DNA of 64,000 bases from Nocardioides conyzicola (GCF_039543825.1 NZ_BAABKM010000002.1:2016133-2080132); one strand, 5' to 3'. Positions 26,033 through 34,114 are shown, counted from the stretch's first letter. Program-made: numbers and translations. The notes: generated from the letters alone by a model not told the origin.

Positions 26033-26437
26033 TCAGTACGCGGGCGGGTGCTCGGTCCGGTCGCCGAAGAGCAGCCCGACCACCCAGGTCACGATCGTGA
26101 TCACGATGGCGCCGCCGACCGCGGTCCAGAACCCGTTGACGTAGAAGTCGATGTCGAAGAGCCCGGCCAGCCACTCCGTGAAGAGCAGCATCAGCGCGTT
26201 GATCAGGAGCAGGAAGAGCCCCAGCGTGATGATGATGAACGGGATCGACAGGAACTTCAGGACCGGGCTCACGAACGAGTTCACGATGCCGAGGATCAGC
26301 GCGACGAACAGCAGCGGCCAGAACTTGCCCTGCCAGTCGTCGGACCCGCCGAAGCCGATGCCGTCGAAGATCCAGGCCGCCACCGCGAGCGCGATCGCGT
26401 TGGTGGCCAGCCAGCCGAGGAACTTGAGGAGACCCAC
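26033..26437 (-). CDS. Phage holin family (YvlD-like) four-helix membrane protein
   Basis: A 134-residue protein that is almost entirely four membrane helices, with short loops and the pattern ILGIVNSFVSPVLKFLSIPF then FLLLINALMLLF seen in the YvlD/Phage_holin_4_2 family. Such proteins are widespread in actinobacterial chromosomes and are not evidence of a prophage. Function is unknown; envelope-stress roles are reported for some relatives. The GTG start has a leaderless-type -10 and begins the operon with the phosphatase and kinase. Confidence 0.85.
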   Translation of the reverse strand: MGLLKFLGWLATNAIALAVAAWIFDGIGFGGSDDWQGKFWPLLFVALILGIVNSFVSPVLKFLSIPFIIITLGLFLLLINALMLLFTEWLAGLFDIDFYVNGFWTAVGGAIVITIVTWVVGLLFGDRTEHPPAY

Positions 26438-26443
26438 GGGACC

Positions 26444-26449
26444 ACCCTA
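26444..26449 (-). promoter_or_regulatory. Leaderless-type -10 element of the holin-like operon
   Basis: TAGGGT on the minus strand ends six bases before the GTG at 26437. No ribosome binding site lies between. Confidence 0.55.
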
Positions 26450-26478
26450 GAGGGTCGGCGCCCTGTGCACAGGCGGGT

Positions 26479-27183
26479 TCAGAGCCCGAGCGCGGCGAGG
26501 ATGGACGTCTCGGCGTTCTCGAGGTGCTTCTCCAGGAACGTCTCGGCACCGTGTACGTCGCCCCGCTCGAGCAGCATCACCAGCGCCGTGTGGCTGTCGG
26601 CCTGGTCGTGGGCGTTGCGCCGGATCCGGTCCACCTGGGCGAGGGCGAGCTTGAGCTCGACCATCAGGCTCTCGGCCATCGCGACGAGCCGGGGCGAACC
26701 GGTCAACCCGACGAGGGAGACGTGGAAGGCCAGGTGCCGCTCGTTGAGCTCCTGGTACGTCGCGCCCGCGCGGACCGCGCTCGTGTAGCGGACCAGGGAG
26801 GTGCGGACGGCGTCGCGCAGCGTCTCGTCGGCGGTCGGCCAGCGGCGTACGCCGTCGCCCTCGAGCACCAGGCGCGCCCGGCAGATGTCGCGCACCGACT
26901 CCGGGTCCGGGGTGCTCACCGAGACGCCGCGGTTGGGCTCCCGCGTGGCCAGCCCCTCGGCGACCAGCACGCCGAGGGCCTCGCGGACGGTCGGCCGGGA
27001 GACGCCGAGCGACTCCGCCAGGGCGATCTCGCGCAGCGGCGTCCCCGACTCGAGCTCCCCGTCGAACACCGCGCGGCGCAGCTCGTCGGCCACGCGGTCC
27101 ACGGTCGAGCTGAGCTCGAGGTGGAGCGTGCTGAACGGTGCCCCAGGGTGGCGCGGCGCTCCGGGTTCGGCCATGCGGGACAT
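26479..27183 (-). CDS. GntR-family regulator (FadR/FCD subfamily)
   Basis: A 234-residue regulator. A winged helix-turn-helix occupies about residues 25-90 (TPLREIALAESLGVSRPTVREALGVLVAEGLA). The all-helical FCD effector domain follows; its metal-binding Asp/His pattern appears as the ERHLAFHVSLVGLTGS and DSHTALVMLLERGD segments. It is divergent from the dimethylargininase gene, with a 13-base palindrome of the FadR-subfamily type between them. It therefore probably represses that gene in response to an arginine-related or carboxylate ligand (inference). Confidence 0.88.
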   Translation of the reverse strand: MSRMAEPGAPRHPGAPFSTLHLELSSTVDRVADELRRAVFDGELESGTPLREIALAESLGVSRPTVREALGVLVAEGLATREPNRGVSVSTPDPESVRDICRARLVLEGDGVRRWPTADETLRDAVRTSLVRYTSAVRAGATYQELNERHLAFHVSLVGLTGSPRLVAMAESLMVELKLALAQVDRIRRNAHDQADSHTALVMLLERGDVHGAETFLEKHLENAETSILAALGL

Positions 27184-27190
27184 TGTGCTC

Positions 27191-27220
27191 TACACTCGCC
27201 ATGTCAGATTGTCCGACAAT
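27191..27220 (+). promoter_or_regulatory. Promoter and GntR operator of the dimethylargininase gene
   Basis: TACACT (27191-27196) is a good -10, placing the start of transcription near 27203. ATTGTCCGACAAT (27208-27220), a perfect palindrome with a one-base centre, matches the TNGTCNGACNA operator type of FadR-subfamily GntR proteins. It sits just downstream of that start, where repressor binding would block elongation. Confidence 0.55.
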
Positions 27221-27252
27221 CATGCAATCACGATGTCACCGGGGAGGGATCC

Positions 27253-28143
27253 ATGGAGCTGGCCTGGGGTCGCACGTACGTCATGGTCGAGCCGACGCAC
27301 TTCCGCGTCGACTACGTCATCAACCCGTTCATGGATCCCGACGACCAGCCCGATCCCGAGCTCGCGATGGCCCAGTGGCGCGCGCTCGTCGCCACCATCG
27401 AGCGCTGCGGCGGCACCGTGTCGGTGCTGCCCCAGCGATCCGACGCCCCCGACATGGTCTACGCGATGAACCTCGGCCTCGGCGTGGTCGCCGAGGACGG
27501 CACCCCGCAGGTCGTGATGTCGCACATGCGCTACCCGCAGCGACGGATGGAGACCGGGTCGGCCCAGCCGTGGTTCGCCGAGCACGGCTTCGCGACGTCG
27601 TACGTCGGCCGCGACGGCGTCGGCGCCCACCTCGAGGCCGGCGACGCGTTCGCGTTCGGCGACGCCCTGGTCGTGGGCTACGGCCCGCGCACCGAGGAGC
27701 TGGCGCTCAAGCACCTGGCCGCCGACCTCGGCATCCGGGTCCGCGGGCTGCGGATCACGCACCCGGGGATGTACCACCTCGACCTGGCCTTCTGCCCGCT
27801 CGACGAGCGCCGCGCGATCGTCTGCCCATCCGCGCTCGACGAGGAGTCCGCCGCCGCGCTGCTCGCCCTGGTGCCCGAGCCGCTGGTGCTGACCGAGGAG
27901 GAGGCGCTGACGACGTTCTGCGCCAACTCGATCGTCATCGGCTCGACCGTGATCATGCCGGCGTGCCCCGACCGGGTGGGCGCCCAGCTCGAGGAGTGGG
28001 GCTTCGAGGTCGTCCTCCTCGACCTGTCGGAGTTCCACAAGGGCGGCGGCTCGATCCGCTGCCTGACCAACCCCGTCGACGTCCGCATCGGCCGGGACCT
28101 CCCGTCCGTCCCCGGCGGCGAGGTCGTGCTCCCGGCGGTGTGA
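27253..28143 (+). CDS. ddaH: Dimethylarginine dimethylaminohydrolase family protein
   Basis: A 296-residue amidinotransferase-superfamily hydrolase. The catalytic His175 is in GMYHLDLAFC and the nucleophile Cys270 in GGGSIRCLTNPV; VMSHMRYPQR and AFGDALVVGYGPRT form substrate contacts seen in the family. DDAH converts methylated arginines to citrulline and methylamines; arginine deiminase and ornithine aminotransfer-linked relatives share the fold. The ATG at 27253 has GGGGAGGG upstream, one of the few strong Shine-Dalgarno sites in the window; the longer open frame upstream is antisense to the GntR gene. It stands alone, so the citrulline route is not visible. Confidence 0.85.
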   Translation: MELAWGRTYVMVEPTHFRVDYVINPFMDPDDQPDPELAMAQWRALVATIERCGGTVSVLPQRSDAPDMVYAMNLGLGVVAEDGTPQVVMSHMRYPQRRMETGSAQPWFAEHGFATSYVGRDGVGAHLEAGDAFAFGDALVVGYGPRTEELALKHLAADLGIRVRGLRITHPGMYHLDLAFCPLDERRAIVCPSALDEESAAALLALVPEPLVLTEEEALTTFCANSIVIGSTVIMPACPDRVGAQLEEWGFEVVLLDLSEFHKGGGSIRCLTNPVDVRIGRDLPSVPGGEVVLPAV

Positions 28144-28167
28144 GGCGGGCGGGTCTGCCCCGAGAGG

Positions 28168-29502
28168 TCAGGCCGTCGGCGCCCAGTTGCCGTGGAAGCC
28201 CGCAGGCACCCGGCCGGGCAGGTGGACCGCCGCGACGTCCTCGAGGGTCTCGGCGTCGAGCAGCACGAGCGAGCTCCGGCCGACCGCCGGGTCGAAGACG
28301 TAGCCCATCAGGACGCCCTGGTCCTCGGCCGAGTCGGCGGCGGACGGCACGAAGCAGAACTCGCTGACCTCCCGGCCGGCCCCCAGCCGTCGCTCGACGG
28401 TGGTGCCGGCGACCAGGTCGTGCTTGAGCACCGAGTCGCCGGTGCGGACGCCGGCGGCGACCACCCCGGCGGCGTACCCGTAGCGGTGCCGCCGGCCGGT
28501 GAGCCGCTCGTCGTGGCGCGGGAACTCCTGGCTGTGCTCGTCGAAGCGGTGCTCGCGCACCTTGCCGGCGGCGGTGTCGATGGTGAAGCGGGTGAGGTAC
28601 GCCGGGCCCTCGTTGGGGCCGGTGAAGTCGGTGGCGAACATCCGGTCGTGGCGGACCACGTCGATGACGACGTCGGTGCCCTCCTCGTAGGCGTTCAGCG
28701 TGTGGAAGACGTAGCAGGGGTCGATCTCGAACCACCGCACGTCGGCGCCGCTGCCGTCGCGGGGGAGCAGCCCGATCCGCGCCGGGTAGTCGGCATCCCA
28801 CGAGTACGGCAGGGTGCGGGCGGTCCCGCCGCGCAGCGTCTGGTCGATCAGCCGGTCCGTCGCCTGGAGCGGTCGCGGCAGCTCGCCGGCGACCATGCCG
28901 AGGTCGAACGTGACGGGCAGGTCGTAGACGACGAAGTAGTGCTCGGTCAGTGCGCAGTCGTGGATCATCGGGCTGCCGGTCACCTCGATCTCGACCTGCT
29001 GCCGGACCCGGCCGTCGGTGCCGACGACGGAGTAGTCGACGAGGTTGCCGCGGGTCCAGCTGTACGAGAGCGCGTGGAGCTCGCCGGTGTCCGGGTCCGC
29101 GTGCGGGTGGGCGGTGTAGCCGCCGGTCACGGTGCCGAGGTCGCACGGCCCGACGGTGTCGAGCTCGTGCGTCAGCTCGTACGGCGTCGCGCCGGCCTCG
29201 ACGACCGCGAGCGTGCGGCCGGCGTGCTCGAAGACGTTGGTGTTGGGCGCGAAGTCGTCGCCCTGCGGGCGCACGTAGCGGTTGCGGTACCACCGCGCGC
29301 GCCCGTCCTCGAGCCGTACGCCGTGCACCATCCCCTCGCCGAGGAACCAGTGGTAGCCCTCCCCGGGGTCGGTCGCGGGGTTGGGCCCGATCCGCAGGTA
29401 GCGGCCGTCGAGGTGGTCGGGGACCACCCCGGTCACCTCGAGGTCGAAGGCGGTGAGCTCCTCGTGGACGGGAGCGAAGCTGTCCTGCAGGTAGCGGTTC
29501 AT
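28168..29502 (-). CDS. Carotenoid oxygenase family protein
   Basis: A 444-residue seven-bladed propeller enzyme of the retinal pigment epithelial/carotenoid cleavage dioxygenase family. The four iron-ligand histidines are visible in TAHPHADPDTGE, GSPMIHDCALTEHYF, DPCYVFHTLNAYEEG and GFHGNWAP at the C-terminus. DGRYLRIGPNP and FLGEGMVHG are N-terminal family motifs. It cleaves carotenoid or stilbene/lignin-type double bonds with O2. I start it at ATG 29502, which has GGAGG five bases upstream; an ATG at 29514 has none and lies in the operator. It is divergent from, and evidently controlled by, the TetR regulator. No carotenoid genes are nearby. Confidence 0.88.
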   Translation of the reverse strand: MNRYLQDSFAPVHEELTAFDLEVTGVVPDHLDGRYLRIGPNPATDPGEGYHWFLGEGMVHGVRLEDGRARWYRNRYVRPQGDDFAPNTNVFEHAGRTLAVVEAGATPYELTHELDTVGPCDLGTVTGGYTAHPHADPDTGELHALSYSWTRGNLVDYSVVGTDGRVRQQVEIEVTGSPMIHDCALTEHYFVVYDLPVTFDLGMVAGELPRPLQATDRLIDQTLRGGTARTLPYSWDADYPARIGLLPRDGSGADVRWFEIDPCYVFHTLNAYEEGTDVVIDVVRHDRMFATDFTGPNEGPAYLTRFTIDTAAGKVREHRFDEHSQEFPRHDERLTGRRHRYGYAAGVVAAGVRTGDSVLKHDLVAGTTVERRLGAGREVSEFCFVPSAADSAEDQGVLMGYVFDPAVGRSSLVLLDAETLEDVAAVHLPGRVPAGFHGNWAPTA

Positions 29503-29511
29503 CCGGGCCTC

Positions 29512-29549
29512 CATAACGACGTTATGAGCAAGCACGATAACGCCGTTAT
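29512..29549. promoter_or_regulatory. Twin TetR-type operators between the carotenoid oxygenase and tetR genes
   Basis: CATAACGACGTTATG (29512-29526) is a perfect 7-1-7 palindrome and ATAACGCCGTTAT (29537-29549) a perfect 6-1-6 palindrome with the same half-site, centres 24 bases apart. The first contains TAACGT, the likely oxygenase -10, and touches its ribosome binding site. The second lies just upstream of CAGGCT (29552-29557), the likely tetR -10. Confidence 0.7.
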
Positions 29550-29563
29550 GGCAGGCTGGCAAC

Positions 29564-30154
29564 GTGTCCGAGGAGCCGAGCCCCACCGACGTACGCCGTC
29601 GCCTGATCGAGGTCGCCGCCGACGTGCTCAGCGAGGAGGGCCCGGGTGCGCTGTCTGCCCGCCGCCTGGCCCGGGACGCCGCGACCTCGACGATGGCGGT
29701 CTACACCCACTTCGGCGGGATGCCGGGACTCGTGCGCGCGGTCGTGACGGAGGGCTTCGCCCGGCTCTACGACCGGGTGGCCGAGGTCGAGCCGACCGAC
29801 GACCCGCTGGCCGACCTGGTCGCGTCGGGCATCGCCTACCGCGCCCACGCGCTGGCCGACCCGCACCTCTACCTGGTCATGTTCGGCTCCGCCTCCCTCG
29901 GCCGGTACCGCCTCACCGAGGCCGAGCTCGAGATCGGCCTCGCCGCCTTCAACCAGCTGGTCGCGGCGGTGCAGCGGGTGATGGACGCCGGCGTGATCCG
30001 GTCGGACGACCCCGGCGCCGTGGCCGGCCAGTTCTGGGCGGCGCTGCACGGCTACGTGATGATCGAGCTCAGCGGGCTGAGCCACGTGGTCGACGACCCC
30101 GAGGGGCAGATCCTGCAGCCGTTGCTGGGCAACCTGCTGAAGGCGCTCGCCTGA
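29564..30154 (+). CDS. TetR-family transcriptional regulator
   Basis: A 196-residue regulator. The N-terminal helix-turn-helix is at about 10-55 (RRLIEVAADVLSEEGPGALSARRLARDAATSTMAVYTHFGG), and a TetR_C-type ligand domain follows. The GTG start is six bases after CAGGCT, with no ribosome binding site. Two matching palindromes lie between it and the divergent carotenoid oxygenase gene, which points to repression of both genes and autoregulation. The ligand is unknown. Confidence 0.9.
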   Translation: MSEEPSPTDVRRRLIEVAADVLSEEGPGALSARRLARDAATSTMAVYTHFGGMPGLVRAVVTEGFARLYDRVAEVEPTDDPLADLVASGIAYRAHALADPHLYLVMFGSASLGRYRLTEAELEIGLAAFNQLVAAVQRVMDAGVIRSDDPGAVAGQFWAALHGYVMIELSGLSHVVDDPEGQILQPLLGNLLKALA

Positions 30155-30172
30155 TCGCCCCGATGGCGGCAC

Positions 30173-30607
30173 TCAGGGGCAGCCGGCGAAGAGCTTCCAC
30201 CGCGTGGACGTCTCACCCTCGTCCGGCTTGCTGACGACGGCGATCGCCCGGCGGTAGGTGCGCAGCGTCGGGTCCTGGTCGCACCGGACGAACCCGGTCA
30301 GCCGGATCGTCACCTTGCGACGGGCCGGGGGCGAGCACGAGGCGCAGTCGCTGACGAGGATGCCGCGGCCCACCGCCTTGCGGGTGCCCCAGTGCTTCCA
30401 CTTCAGCTTGTCGAGGTACGCCGCGGAGCTGTACGCCGTGAAGATCCGCTTCGGCCGCACCTCCGGGGTGCCGAGGTTGTAGTAGACCGCCTGGCCGGCC
30501 TTCGGCGCGTCGGGCGCGGGCAGGGCGGTGGCCGAGTGGGGGGCGAGCACTGCACCGAGCAGGGCGAGGACGAGGAGCACGGCTGATCCGGTGCGGCGCA
30601 AGGACAT
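30173..30607 (-). CDS. Secreted protein of unknown function
   Basis: A 144-residue protein with a clear signal peptide (hydrophobic stretch AVLLVLALLGAVLA, cleavage near ATALPA). The mature part of about 110 residues is basic and Lys/Arg-rich, with cysteines in VSDCASCSPP, FVRCDQDP and the C-terminal FAGCP that could form disulfides. I do not recognise a family. It starts at ATG 30607, with TACGCT six bases upstream; the longer open frame is a shadow of the VanZ gene on the other strand. It is convergent with tetR and divergent from vanZ. Confidence 0.7.
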   Translation of the reverse strand: MSLRRTGSAVLLVLALLGAVLAPHSATALPAPDAPKAGQAVYYNLGTPEVRPKRIFTAYSSAAYLDKLKWKHWGTRKAVGRGILVSDCASCSPPARRKVTIRLTGFVRCDQDPTLRTYRRAIAVVSKPDEGETSTRWKLFAGCP

Positions 30608-30613
30608 GGCCGG

Positions 30614-30619
30614 AGCGTA
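30614..30619 (-). promoter_or_regulatory. Leaderless-type -10 element of the secreted-protein gene
   Basis: TACGCT on the minus strand ends six bases before the ATG at 30607. Confidence 0.5.
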
Positions 30620-30672
30620 GGACGGCGGGGGCGGTTCGGGGCACGGAACGGCAGGTGATCCAGACCGCCCAG

Positions 30673-30678
30673 TAACGT
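30673..30678 (+). promoter_or_regulatory. Leaderless-type -10 element of the VanZ gene
   Basis: TAACGT ends seven bases before the GTG at 30686. No ribosome binding site is present. Confidence 0.5.
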
Positions 30679-30685
30679 CGGGGGC

Positions 30686-31240
30686 GTGTTCCCGGTGGGT
30701 GGCGTGGGCGTGATGCTGCTGCTGGTCGCCGTGTCGGGACTGCTCTGCGGGCTGCTCGCCGTGCTGCTCCAGCGGCGGGTCGGCTGGCTGTCGGCGCTGT
30801 CGATCGGGGGGTTCGTCTGGTCCATCGCGGTGATCGGCTCGATCACGCTGATCCCGGCGAACGGCGCCCCGGGCATCGTGTCCGCCGAGGGCCGGATGAC
30901 GACCTGCTCGTGGGACATCGGCGGCCCCGCGCCCGACGGATTCTGGATCTTCTCCGGCGGCCAACGGCTGCTCAACATGGTGGTGTTCGTGCCCGCCGGC
31001 GTCCTGCTGGTCCTCGCCTGCGCGCGCTGGCGGGCCGCGTGGGTGCTGGTGCCGCTCGGCCTGGTCGCGCTCGCGGGCTACTCCGTCGGCATCGAGGCCA
31101 CCCAGCTCGCGCTGGCCCGGATCGACCGGGCGTGCGACGTCACCGACGTGATCGACAACGTCACCGGTGCCGCGCTCGGCGTCGCCGTCGGCATCGTGCT
31201 CGCCCTGCTGCTCCGGCCGTGGCGAGCGCGACGCACCTGA
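30686..31240 (+). CDS. VanZ family membrane protein
   Basis: A 184-residue protein with four to five membrane helices and the VanZ-like pattern: RLLNMVVFVPAGVLLVL in the third helix region (N-x-x-x-F-x-P-x-G) and an acidic VGIEATQLALARIDRACDVTDVIDNVTGAALG near the end, where the Asp/Asn-rich DVIDNVTG motif is the family hallmark. VanZ relatives affect glycopeptide (teicoplanin) susceptibility by an unknown mechanism; here the role is unknown. No van genes are nearby. Confidence 0.8.
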   Translation: MFPVGGVGVMLLLVAVSGLLCGLLAVLLQRRVGWLSALSIGGFVWSIAVIGSITLIPANGAPGIVSAEGRMTTCSWDIGGPAPDGFWIFSGGQRLLNMVVFVPAGVLLVLACARWRAAWVLVPLGLVALAGYSVGIEATQLALARIDRACDVTDVIDNVTGAALGVAVGIVLALLLRPWRARRT

Positions 31241-31241
31241 C

Positions 31242-31247
31242 TAGCCT
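31242..31247 (+). promoter_or_regulatory. Leaderless-type -10 element of the hisC-like gene
   Basis: TAGCCT ends six bases before the ATG at 31254, two bases after the upstream stop codon. Confidence 0.55.
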
Positions 31248-31253
31248 GAACCC

Positions 31254-32321
31254 ATGAGCACCCCGCAGCCCCGCGCGAACGTCGCCGAGATCCCGCCGTA
31301 CGTCGCCGGTAGGCCGCCGACGGTCCGACCGGGCATGACGTCGTACAAGCTCTCGTCCAACGAGAACCCCTACCCGCCCCTGCCCGGCGTGGTCGAGGCC
31401 GTGCAGGCCGGCGTGGGCGCGATGAACCGCTACCCCGACATGGGCAGCACGGCCCTCTACGCCGCGCTGGGCGAGAGCTTCGGCGTCCCCGTCGACCACC
31501 TGTCGGTCGCGACCGGGTCGGTGGGGCTGATCTACCAGCTGGTGCAGGCCTTCTGCGACCCCGGTGACGAGGTCGTCTACGCCTGGCGCTCGTTCGAGGC
31601 CTACCCGATCGCGGTCACGGCCGCGGCAGCGACGTCGGTGCAGGTGCCGGTCCTGGCCGACGGCCGCCACGACCTCGACGCGATGGCGGCGGCGGTCACC
31701 GACCGCACCAAGATCGTGCTGGTCTGCACCCCCAACAACCCGACCGGGCCGGCCGTCACGCAGACCGAGCTGGACGCCTTCCTGGCGAAGGTCCCCGGGC
31801 ACGTGCTCGTGGTGGTCGACGAGGCGTACGTCGAGTTCGTGCGGATGGACGACGCGGTCGACGGGATCGCGACGTACCGGCGCCACGACAACGTCGTGCT
31901 CACGCGCACCTTCTCGAAGGCCTACGGCCTTGCCGGCTTCCGGGTCGGGTACGCCGTCGCGCCGGCCCCGATCGCCGGTGCCCTGCGGGCCGTGTCGCTG
32001 CCGTTCGGCGTCTCGACGATCGCCCAGGCCGCGGCGATCGCGTCGCTCGAGCGGTCGGCCGAGCTCTTCGAGCGGGTCGACGAGCTGGTGGCCGAGCGCG
32101 CCCGCGTGGTCGCCGGCCTGCGCGAGGTCGGCTGGGACGTGCCCGAGCCTCAGGGCAACTTCGTCTGGTTCGGGCTCGGCGACCGGACGGCCGAGTTCGC
32201 GGCCGCCGCCGACGAGGCCGGCATCGTCGTCCGCCCGTTCGCGGGCGAGGGCGCCCGGGTCTCCATCGGCGAGGACGAGGCCAACGACCGGCTGATCTCG
32301 GTGGCCGCCGCCTTCCGCTGA
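31254..32321 (+). CDS. Histidinol-phosphate/aromatic amino acid aminotransferase
   Basis: A 355-residue class I/II PLP aminotransferase of the HisC group. SSNENPYPPLPGV begins the core, CTPNNPTGPA binds the cofactor, VVDEAYVEF supplies the Asp-Ala-Tyr triad, Lys222 in TFSKAYGLAGFRVGY holds PLP, and the phosphate-anchoring arginine is near the C-terminus. Away from his genes, such actinobacterial copies often act as aromatic aminotransferases (Pat). The last 172 bases overlap the convergent MFS gene on the other strand. Confidence 0.88.
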   Translation: MSTPQPRANVAEIPPYVAGRPPTVRPGMTSYKLSSNENPYPPLPGVVEAVQAGVGAMNRYPDMGSTALYAALGESFGVPVDHLSVATGSVGLIYQLVQAFCDPGDEVVYAWRSFEAYPIAVTAAAATSVQVPVLADGRHDLDAMAAAVTDRTKIVLVCTPNNPTGPAVTQTELDAFLAKVPGHVLVVVDEAYVEFVRMDDAVDGIATYRRHDNVVLTRTFSKAYGLAGFRVGYAVAPAPIAGALRAVSLPFGVSTIAQAAAIASLERSAELFERVDELVAERARVVAGLREVGWDVPEPQGNFVWFGLGDRTAEFAAAADEAGIVVRPFAGEGARVSIGEDEANDRLISVAAAFR

Positions 32322-33526
32322 TCGAGCTCGCGCCAGCGCGGGTCGACCGCCGGCAGCATCGTCACCAGGAAGTACGCCGCGCCGACGACCAGCAGGGCCG
32401 GTGCGAGCCCGACACCCGCGACGAGCAGGCCGCCGAGCACGCCGCCGAAGGGGATCAGCGCGAAGCACATCGCCGTGGTCAGCGCGGAGACCCGGCCGGT
32501 CAGGTCGGCCGGGATCCGTTCGAAGATGACGGCGCCGAGGATCGGGTTGATGAAGCCGGCTGCGAAGCCGGCGACCGCGCAGGTGCCGACCACGAGCCAC
32601 AGCGGCGCCTCGAGCGCCATCACCACGAAGCGCGGGGCGCCGGCCAGGAGGAACGTCACCAGGTACGTCTTCCGCCGCGGCATCCGGGCGGCCCACGCCG
32701 ACGCGCAGAGCGCGCCGATCGCCGCGGAGCCGCCGAAGCACGCGAAGAGGAGGGCGACGCCGTTGGCGCTGCCGACGACCTCCCGGGACCACACCGGCAC
32801 CAGCACCGTGATGTAGGCGGCGTCGAGGAGGTTGGTGAGCGCGACCATGACCGTGATCCCGAGCAGCACCCGGTCGCCCCGGAGGAAGTCCCACCCCGCG
32901 CGGAGCCGCGCGCCGTACGACGCCGGATCGTCGGCCTCCGTGCTCCGCACCGTGCGGAGCGCCCGCGTCGTCGCACCCAGGACCAGCGCCGAGGCGCCGA
33001 ACGAGAGCGCGTCGACCACCAGCGCGTCGGCGGCCCCGAGGACCGCGACCAGGCCGGCGGCGCCGGCCGCACCCAGCAGGCCGGCGGTGCGCTCGACCGT
33101 GGAGTGGAGGCCGGTCACCCGCTCCATCGGCACGCCCGCCTCGGCGGCGACGACCGGCGTCAGCGCTGCCTTGGCCGCGTCTCCCGGTCCCCGCAGGGCT
33201 CCGGAGAGGACGACCAGCACCAGCAGCCCGGAGAACGACAGACGACCCGCCTCGTGCAGCAGCGGGATCGCGCCGACGACCAGCACCGACAGCAGGTCGC
33301 AGGTGATCGCGACCCGGCGCGCGCCGACCCGGTCGATCACCGGCCCCGCGAGCACCTTGAGCACGACCAGCGGCAGCATCTCGGCCAGCGCGACCAGCCC
33401 GGTCTTCGTCGCGCTGCCCGTCGTCGTCAGCACGAACCACGGCAGCGCGACCATGGACACCCGGGTGCCGGTGAGCGAGATCGCCTCGGCGGTGAGCCAG
33501 CCGTAGAGCGGACGTCGTCGGCTCAC
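32150..33526 (-). CDS. MFS transporter (DHA/enterobactin-exporter-like)
   Basis: A 458-residue major facilitator with 12 predicted helices (about residues 10-400). The cytoplasmic loop 2-3 carries VIDRVGARRVAI, a variant of the MFS GxxxDRxGRR signature, and a central loop links the halves. The final ~57 residues after VDPRWRELDQ are Ser/Pro/Ala-rich and are read antisense to the aminotransferase gene; no earlier stop exists in this frame. It starts at GTG 33526, overlapping the stop of the ArsR-like regulator by four bases, so a regulator-transporter pair exporting or importing a small molecule is likely. Confidence 0.85.
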   Translation of the reverse strand: MSRRRPLYGWLTAEAISLTGTRVSMVALPWFVLTTTGSATKTGLVALAEMLPLVVLKVLAGPVIDRVGARRVAITCDLLSVLVVGAIPLLHEAGRLSFSGLLVLVVLSGALRGPGDAAKAALTPVVAAEAGVPMERVTGLHSTVERTAGLLGAAGAAGLVAVLGAADALVVDALSFGASALVLGATTRALRTVRSTEADDPASYGARLRAGWDFLRGDRVLLGITVMVALTNLLDAAYITVLVPVWSREVVGSANGVALLFACFGGSAAIGALCASAWAARMPRRKTYLVTFLLAGAPRFVVMALEAPLWLVVGTCAVAGFAAGFINPILGAVIFERIPADLTGRVSALTTAMCFALIPFGGVLGGLLVAGVGLAPALLVVGAAYFLVTMLPAVDPRWRELDQRKAAATEISRSLASSSPMETRAPSPANGRTTMPASSAAAANSAVRSPSPNQTKLP

Positions 33527-34098
33527 GGCTCCTGGCTCCCGACCTTGCCGGGGTAGGGGAACGCGTTGAGCTGCAGCACGTACGGCGCCGCCTCGTCGTC
33601 GTCCTCCTCGTCCCCGATCTCCTTGATCGCCTCGATCAGCTGCTCGATCACGGCCCGGGCCTTGCGGGGCGTCAGCTGCACCACCCAGTCGCTGTACGTC
33701 GTGGCGTCGCGCCACTCCTCGGGCAGCAGGGGCAGCTCCTCGACGGAGCGCTGGAGCCGCTCGGTCGTCACGACGACGACCGACTGCAGGTAGGCGTCCA
33801 GCGTGGCCCGTGCCTCCGGCTCGGCCGGACCCGCGGTGTCCGTGGTCGTCACCCGGTGCGCGGCCTGCCACCACCGGTCGCGGGCGTTGCCGAGCTCGGT
33901 GGCCTCGGCGACGAAGCCGGCCTGGGCCAGCTGCCGCAGGTGGTACGACGTCGCGCCGGTGTTGAGGCCCAGCCGGCTCGCCAGCGTGGTGGCGGTGGCC
34001 GGCCCGTCGATGCGCAGCAGGCCGAGGATCCGCACCCGGACCGGGTGGGTCAGCGCCTTCATCTGGTGCGGCGTCGGGGTGATCGAGGTGAGGTCCAC
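33523..34098 (-). CDS. ArsR-like winged-helix regulator
   Basis: A 191-residue regulator. The winged helix-turn-helix is at about 10-75 (HPVRVRILGLLRIDGPATATTLASRLGLNTGATSYHLRQLAQAGFV). An extended C-terminal helical part ends in an acidic run (GDEEDDDEAAPY). No ArsR cysteine metal site is present, so it is the small-molecule or padR-like branch. It is first in an operon with the MFS transporter. GTG 34098 is the preferred start because it is followed directly by typical N-terminal sequence (TPTPHQMKALTHP); an earlier start at 34170 would put the repeat region inside the gene. Confidence 0.85.
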   Translation of the reverse strand: MDLTSITPTPHQMKALTHPVRVRILGLLRIDGPATATTLASRLGLNTGATSYHLRQLAQAGFVAEATELGNARDRWWQAAHRVTTTDTAGPAEPEARATLDAYLQSVVVVTTERLQRSVEELPLLPEEWRDATTYSDWVVQLTPRKARAVIEQLIEAIKEIGDEEDDDEAAPYVLQLNAFPYPGKVGSQEP

Positions 34099-34114
34099 CC
34101 CGTCACCGTACGAC

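Noticed and set aside
26033..26437. Holin-family protein considered as evidence of a prophage
   Set aside because: The YvlD-type family is chromosomal in many bacteria and no other phage gene is present.
30686..31240. VanZ considered as part of a glycopeptide resistance cluster
   Set aside because: No vanH, vanA/B, vanX, or vanRS genes are near; isolated VanZ proteins are common in actinobacteria.
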